Source: Desulfobulbaceae bacterium
GTDB taxonomy: Bacteria; Desulfobacterota; Desulfobulbia; Desulfobulbales; Desulfurivibrionaceae
Direction of reading: 5' to 3'
Length of the DNA stretch: 8,297 nucleotides
Assembly: GCA_003517965.1 (NCBI GenBank)
Contig: DOZO01000035.1
Location: 2,961 to 11,257, forward strand
Position 1 is the first letter of the stretch. Each line of letters begins with the position of its first letter. The notes below the pieces were generated by a model. That model was not told where the DNA came from. It made no database searches and saw only the letters and a program-made list of their open reading frames with translations. Below, piece by piece: positions 6,242 through 8,297 of this stretch. The position numbers were made by a program, and so were the translations under genes.

Positions 6242-7618
6242 ATGGCGATGATAAAGACGATCCTTATAATTGATGATGAAGCGAGTATCCGTGAGTCCCT
6301 GTCTGGCATCCTGTCGGATGAGGGGTTTCGGGCGCTTGCCGCTGAAGATGGCCAGCTTGGGCTTGCCATGCTGGAAGAAGAACGGGTTGATCTGGTTCTG
6401 CTTGATATCTGGATGCCGGGACTGGATGGCTTGGAGGTGCTTAAAATAATCAAGGAATCCCGGGCTGAATTGCCGGTGATCATGATCTCCGGGCATGGCA
6501 CTATTGAAACAGCTGTGCAGGCTACTAAGATGGGCGCCTATGATTTTATTGAAAAACCGCCGTCTTACGACAAGATAATCCTTGCGGTCAACAACGCACT
6601 GGATCTTGCTCGGTTTAAAAAAGAGAATCTGATTTTACGTCAGCAGGTTCAACGTGCCGGTCAGCTTACCGGCAATGCCGCATCCATGGTGGAACTCAGA
6701 CTGTTGATTGAGCGAGTGGCCCCTACTGAATCCTGGGTCTTGATCAGAGGGGAGCATGGTACTGGCAAGGAGTTGGTGGCGCAGAGCATCCATCGCTTGT
6801 CAAAAAATGCGGCCAGGCCGATGATCGAGCTTAATTGCGCCGCCATTCCGGAAGAGTTGATCGAGTCTGAGCTGTTTGGCCACGAGAAGGGCTCGTTTAC
6901 CGGAGCTACTGCCAGTCGACGGGGCAAGTTCGATCTGGCTGATGGGGGTACGCTTTTTCTGGATGAAATTGGCGACATGAGTCTCAAAACCCAGGCCAAG
7001 GTGTTGCGCATTCTGCAGGAACAGAAATTTGAACGGGTGGGCGGCTCGAAAACCATTCAGGTCGAGGTGCGGGTTCTGGCTGCTACCAACAAGGATCTTG
7101 AGCAGGAGATTGAAAATGGCACCTTTCGGGCTGACCTCTATTACCGGCTTAATGTAGTGCCCATTCAGGTGCCGCCGCTCAGGGAAAGACGGGAGGATAT
7201 CCCTTTGCTGGTCGCTGCTTTTGTGGCGGATAACGCGATAAAGGGCCTGGGAGAAAAGGAGTTCAGCTCCGGGGCTCTGCAAGCCATGATGCAGCATGAA
7301 TGGCCGGGTAATGTGCGTGAACTGCGCAATTTTGTCGAACGGGTCATGATCATGTGCCCGGAAGCCACGATTGACGAAGCAAAGGTCTGGCAGCTATTTG
7401 GCCTTGCCCCGGGAGAAGGTGCGCCATTAGCTGTCGGTTTGGAGGCGCTGTATAATACCGTGAGTTATAAAGAAGCCAAAAAGATTTTTGAACGTGAGTT
7501 TTTTAAGACCAGGCTTGCCGGCAATGACGGGAATATTTCGCAAACTGCAGAACAAATAGGTCTGGAACGGAGTCATCTGCATAGAAAGATGAAATCACTG
7601 TCTTTGGATGAAGAATGA
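6242..7618 (+). CDS. ntrX: NtrX-type sigma-54-dependent response regulator
   Basis: This 458-residue cytoplasmic regulator is the likely phosphate acceptor of the preceding NtrY and should activate sigma-54 promoters. The receiver domain (about 5-120) has the acidic pair D11/D12, phospho-acceptor D55 in LLDIWMPG, S83 in MISGHG, and K105 in EKP. The AAA+ domain (about 142-375) has Walker A GEHGTGKE (170-177), the sigma-54 contact loop GSFTGA (217-222; usual form GAFTGA), Walker B GGTLFLDE (235-242), the FRADLYYRLN region (295-304) with likely arginine fingers, and the sensor II motif GNVREL (356-361). A Fis-type helix-turn-helix closes the protein (about 428-453). The receiver position and HTH agree with a full-length NtrC-family activator. 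The start is uncertain between ATG 6242 and ATG 6248, because neither has a good ribosome binding site; I took the first. Confidence 0.92.
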   Translation: MAMIKTILIIDDEASIRESLSGILSDEGFRALAAEDGQLGLAMLEEERVDLVLLDIWMPGLDGLEVLKIIKESRAELPVIMISGHGTIETAVQATKMGAYDFIEKPPSYDKIILAVNNALDLARFKKENLILRQQVQRAGQLTGNAASMVELRLLIERVAPTESWVLIRGEHGTGKELVAQSIHRLSKNAARPMIELNCAAIPEELIESELFGHEKGSFTGATASRRGKFDLADGGTLFLDEIGDMSLKTQAKVLRILQEQKFERVGGSKTIQVEVRVLAATNKDLEQEIENGTFRADLYYRLNVVPIQVPPLRERREDIPLLVAAFVADNAIKGLGEKEFSSGALQAMMQHEWPGNVRELRNFVERVMIMCPEATIDEAKVWQLFGLAPGEGAPLAVGLEALYNTVSYKEAKKIFEREFFKTRLAGNDGNISQTAEQIGLERSHLHRKMKSLSLDEE

Positions 7619-7761
7619 TAGACTTGCAGCAAAAAGAAAAATTTAGGAGCCGTTACGAAAATAATCTGTACAATTCTGGCCGCTAATTTACGGCTCCTTA
7701 TGCCGTTTTGACCACACGAAACGTTCAACTTTTTTACAACGGCTTATTATTGGAGGTATTC
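7619..7761 (+). promoter_or_regulatory. ntrX-gmhA intergenic region with overlapping inverted repeats
   Basis: The 143-base gap contains three stems that share sequence. AGGAGCCGT (7645-7653) pairs with ACGGCTCCT (7690-7698) across a 36-base loop. ACGGC (7690-7694) pairs with GCCGT (7702-7706), followed by TTT, which gives a weak terminator-like hairpin. GCCGTT (7702-7707) pairs with AACGGC (7738-7743) just before the gmhA ribosome binding site. A TTGACC (7708-7713) is a possible -35, with only a poor TTTTAC -10 at about 7732. The region probably ends the ntrYX transcript or carries the gmhA leader; which of these is not decided by sequence alone. Confidence 0.4.
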
Positions 7762-8297
7762 ATGGATCGTCTTATTAACGAAAGTCTGCAACACTCAATT
7801 GCCGCCAAGGAAGCGTTGGTCGCCACCCAGATGGCCGCGATCAAGCAGTTGGCTCTGTGGCTGATCGACACTATCAAACGGGGCAACAAGCTGATGATTT
7901 TCGGCAATGGAGGCAGCGCTGCCGATGCCCAGCACATGGCGGCCGAGTTCGTTAACCGTTTTATGATCGACCGGCCACCCTTGGCCGCCATCGCCTTGAC
8001 CACGGACAGTTCAATTCTTACCAGTATCGGTAACGATTTTTCCTTTGATGATATCTTCAGCAAGCAGATTCTGGCTCTGGGCAAGGAAGGCGATCTGGCG
8101 CTGGGCATCTCTACCAGCGGCAACTCGCCTAATGTCATCAAGGCGGTGGAAGCAGCCAGGAGTTTGGGGTTGCAAACGGCGGTGCTCACCGGCAAAGACG
8201 GCGGCAGGCTTATCGGTCTGGCCGACCTGACTATCAATGTGCCCTCGCAGGTCACCCCGGCAATTCAAGAAGCTCATCTCTGGGTGGAGCATCTGCT
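7762..8297 (+). CDS. gmhA: D-sedoheptulose-7-phosphate isomerase, 3'-truncated by window
   Basis: GmhA converts sedoheptulose 7-phosphate to D-glycero-D-manno-heptose 7-phosphate, the first step toward ADP-heptose for lipopolysaccharide core. The window holds 178 codons and no stop, so only a short C-terminus is missing (the family is about 190-200 residues). The SIS-type phosphosugar site is clear: FGNGGSAADAQHMAAEFVNRF begins at residue 47, STSGNSPNV is at 117-125 and TPAIQEAHLW at 165-174. By alignment from memory with the E. coli enzyme (H61, E65, Q172, H180), the zinc site and catalytic residues correspond to H58, E62, Q169 and H177, and all are present. ATG 7762 is preceded by GGAGG (7752-7756) with 5-base spacing. 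The 143-base gap after ntrX suggests a separate transcription unit. Presence of the gene fits a Gram-negative host with a heptose-containing envelope. Confidence 0.95.
   Translation, partial: MDRLINESLQHSIAAKEALVATQMAAIKQLALWLIDTIKRGNKLMIFGNGGSAADAQHMAAEFVNRFMIDRPPLAAIALTTDSSILTSIGNDFSFDDIFSKQILALGKEGDLALGISTSGNSPNVIKAVEAARSLGLQTAVLTGKDGGRLIGLADLTINVPSQVTPAIQEAHLWVEHL

Noticed and set aside
7690..7709. Strong intrinsic terminator after ntrX.
   Set aside because: The stem is only 5 bp with a 7-base loop and a short T-run; it is noted only as a weak candidate within the intergenic region.
7734..8255. Minus-strand open frame opposite gmhA.
   Set aside because: The plus strand encodes an unambiguous GmhA that is open to the window edge; the opposite frame is a shadow.

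Overview
The window looks like a bacterial chromosome segment, most plausibly from a deltaproteobacterium (Desulfobacterota, perhaps near the Desulfobulbaceae). That placement is inference from gene content: a selenocysteine-specific elongation factor, a DUF4390-NtrY-NtrX cluster, an Mrp ATPase with a Cys-rich tail, and a heptose-pathway isomerase. Every gene reads left to right. Coding density is high and there are no tRNA, rRNA or CRISPR features.

Layout. Positions 1-618 hold the C-terminal two thirds of an Mrp/NBP35-type Fe-S cluster carrier ATPase; its Walker A half lies upstream of the window. Eleven bases later comes a glyoxalase II-like metallo-beta-lactamase-fold hydrolase (630-1268), then three bases later SelB (1272-3191). 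The SelB stop overlaps the TTG start of a secreted or membrane-associated DUF4390 protein (3188-3928). A membrane histidine kinase of the NtrY type follows (3930-6164), then its NtrX-type sigma-54 response regulator (6242-7618). These genes are tightly packed and probably co-transcribed. After a 143-base gap with several competing inverted repeats, gmhA (sedoheptulose-7-phosphate isomerase) begins at 7762 and runs off the window end.

The most notable feature is a 151-bp mobile element (3201-3351). It has perfect 13-bp terminal inverted repeats starting GTAA and is flanked by an 8-bp direct repeat (CTTATTGC). It sits inside the first codons of the DUF4390 gene. Removing the element plus one repeat copy (159 bp, exactly 53 codons) rebuilds an ordinary start: a TTG codon 8 bases after an AAGGGAG ribosome binding site, followed directly by a clean signal peptide. 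The insertion keeps the frame and has no stop codon, so the gene now encodes a protein with 53 extra residues in front of its signal peptide, or starts at a TTG duplicated by the insertion. The GTAA ends and 8-bp duplication suggest a non-autonomous IS66-like element (MITE).

Working together: NtrY and NtrX form a phosphorelay to sigma-54 promoters, and the DUF4390 protein is their usual neighbour in many proteobacteria. SelB indicates that the host decodes UGA as selenocysteine, but no selenoprotein gene is evident here.
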